This document shows, one piece after another, positions 62,651-64,000 of a DNA stretch of 64,000 nt. The stretch's first letter is position 1. Every line of letters starts with the position of its first letter. The stretch is from contig OY754466.1 of assembly GCA_963575645.1 (NCBI GenBank), positions 40,642,001-40,706,000 on the forward strand, written 5' to 3'. The stretch is from Xanthostigma xanthostigma (lineage: Eukaryota > Arthropoda > Insecta > Raphidioptera > Raphidiidae). The notes beneath the pieces are model-generated. The model made no database searches, was not told the DNA's origin, and saw nothing but the letters and a program-made list of their open reading frames with translations. A program made the translations under genes and the position numbers.

Positions 62651-64000
62651 AATATTTGCATTAATCACACAAATTACCGAGACTCGTGAAATGTCTAGGA
62701 TTTGATGTCAGTAGGCAGATAAGTACAAACAAATTGGCGGAATTTTTAACTACCTTTAGAGCGTTGATTTTAACGAGCATCTGCTAAAATCTGATTTTTT
62801 CATGGCGTCAGTTACACAAGTGTTAATAATACTGGATCGGTGTGATATAGCATCATATAAAAAAATACAGATATAATATAAAGATAGATTGAATGTAAGA
62901 ATAGAAGGATGAGCGGAGGGTGAAGACCCCTGGGTAGATAATAGTATAGCCTTTGACTTGCTACTGAAATTCCTTCACTCCACGAGACTGCCAACTGCTG
63001 GCGACTGAAGGAGTGACTTCTTTATGAAGGCAGATGAGGCATTAATAAACCTCTGTGTATCAAAACAAATTCTTCTCTTAATTACCATCCTCGGCAAAAA
63101 AAAAAGATATCGCCGCCTTCAGTTCAAAACTCTGCTCGCACTAATTTTAATAGAGTTGGCGCTTCTCAAACTCTCATCAATTATACACTGAACAAAAAAG
63201 ACACGTTATATCGAGAATTTTATATTTCTCAGACAAATACTTTTTTTATACTTGGATTATTACAAAGTTGTGTTTAAAAAAATCGCCTGTGACAGACGGA
63301 CGATCGGATACCGAAGTGATTCCACAAGTGTTGCGTTTGAGACTGAACACTAAAAACAGTACTTTAATAGTGACACAGTAACCATGGTAACACTTTACAA
63401 ATATTTAAGATTGCTATGATTATTACGTTACCAGTGTAAGTAAGTACACAAGTTAGTAAAACTTTATTTTACTTTCTGCTTTTACGAAACCGTCTTTCAT
63501 GATGCGAAATCAATAAAATATAGGATAGAAGTCTATGAACCTGATAATAACTTGAAAGAACTTCAAAATAACACACAGCCCAACATAAACGTAGCTAGGT
63601 TACAATCAAAATGACGTCACGCCGGAATCCAACATGGCGAACAGCGTTTCAGACTTTTGAAGAACAGATTAAAAAATAGAATTGTTAAAATTGAATTATA
63701 TAATTTATATTGCATTATTATGAATAGAAATTAACATTTCTCGTTTGCTTTTTACAAAATCTATCAAGAATATGTACTATTAGATTGTTTTCTTACATGG
63801 TGCAAAATACCCTATTACTGATATTGATTAATGTAATTAACAAAATATGTATTTAAATGTTTTTTTCATCCAGGTATAAAAAGGGACCTTTTCCTTAATT
63901 ATTTGTAATGTTGAAGCACTTCTGCGGCATCTAATTATAACCCAAAACTACTCGTATTATATCATACAATAGCATCGTTTTTCTTTCTCCATCATCTTCT
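62651..64000. other. No gene seen
   Basis: Only short ORFs without domains. GACGTCACGCCGGAATCCAA and CATGGCGAACAGC near 63610 make a small GC-richer patch, but the reading frame after that ATG stops after seven codons. Confidence 0.5.

Noticed and set aside
63600-63660. ATG in a GC-richer context (CCAACATGGCGAAC) as a host start codon
   Set aside because: The frame stops after seven codons, and no splice donor at a sensible place could be defended.

Overview
This is eukaryotic nuclear DNA, almost certainly from an insect and most likely a moth or butterfly. It is AT-rich, has no long host ORF and no operon-like layout, and is packed with class I and class II transposable elements. The lepidopteran guess rests on repeat motifs remembered as common in that order and not verified by search: the GAGTTCGGCTCGCACTTGAC-type motif near 25.83 kb, the ACCGACTTC...GGAGG block near 44.0 kb, and Helitron ends near 18.49 and 55.80 kb.

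No host protein-coding gene could be supported. The recognisable coding sequence belongs to transposons. (1) A Ty3/gypsy element on the minus strand (6545-12526) has gag, protease, RT, RNase H and integrase; it sits inside a hAT-like element (6377-12968). (2) A Ty1/copia element on the minus strand (29860-35424) has 380-bp LTRs that look identical, a tRNA-iMet-type primer site, no gag, and a heavily broken pol. (3) There are short degenerate pieces of hAT, pogo/Tigger-like and Tc1/mariner-like transposases and of LINE ORF2.

Layout: 0-6.4 kb MITEs, two TTAA-flanked foldbacks, an LTR remnant and a perfect 60-bp palindrome; 6.4-13.0 kb the nested hAT/gypsy locus; 13.0-20.5 kb Helitrons, hAT elements and hairpins; 20.5-23.2 kb nearly featureless; 23.2-23.7 kb a GC-rich island that is the best place to look for a host promoter or exon; 23.7-24.8 kb a large foldback with two nested insertions; 27.5-29.6 kb hAT and mariner-like MITEs; 29.9-35.4 kb copia; 36-38.3 kb a minisatellite and a foldback split by a hAT element; 39.5-50 kb palindromes, a repeated family 'X', a TIR family starting GGCCGCTGCACACG, and a 1.2-kb foldback; 50.7-56.5 kb SINEs, LINE tails, a Tigger-like element and a Helitron carrying a tRNA-Lys-like sequence; 57-62.4 kb tandem repeats and more hAT elements; the last 1.3 kb is unremarkable.

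The value of the window is its nesting record. Many insertions keep their target-site duplications, and in two cases a related copy elsewhere in the window gives the empty site. I found no evidence for a new multi-gene system. All repeat boundaries come from reading by eye; family names are by terminal motifs and target-site size, not by database search.
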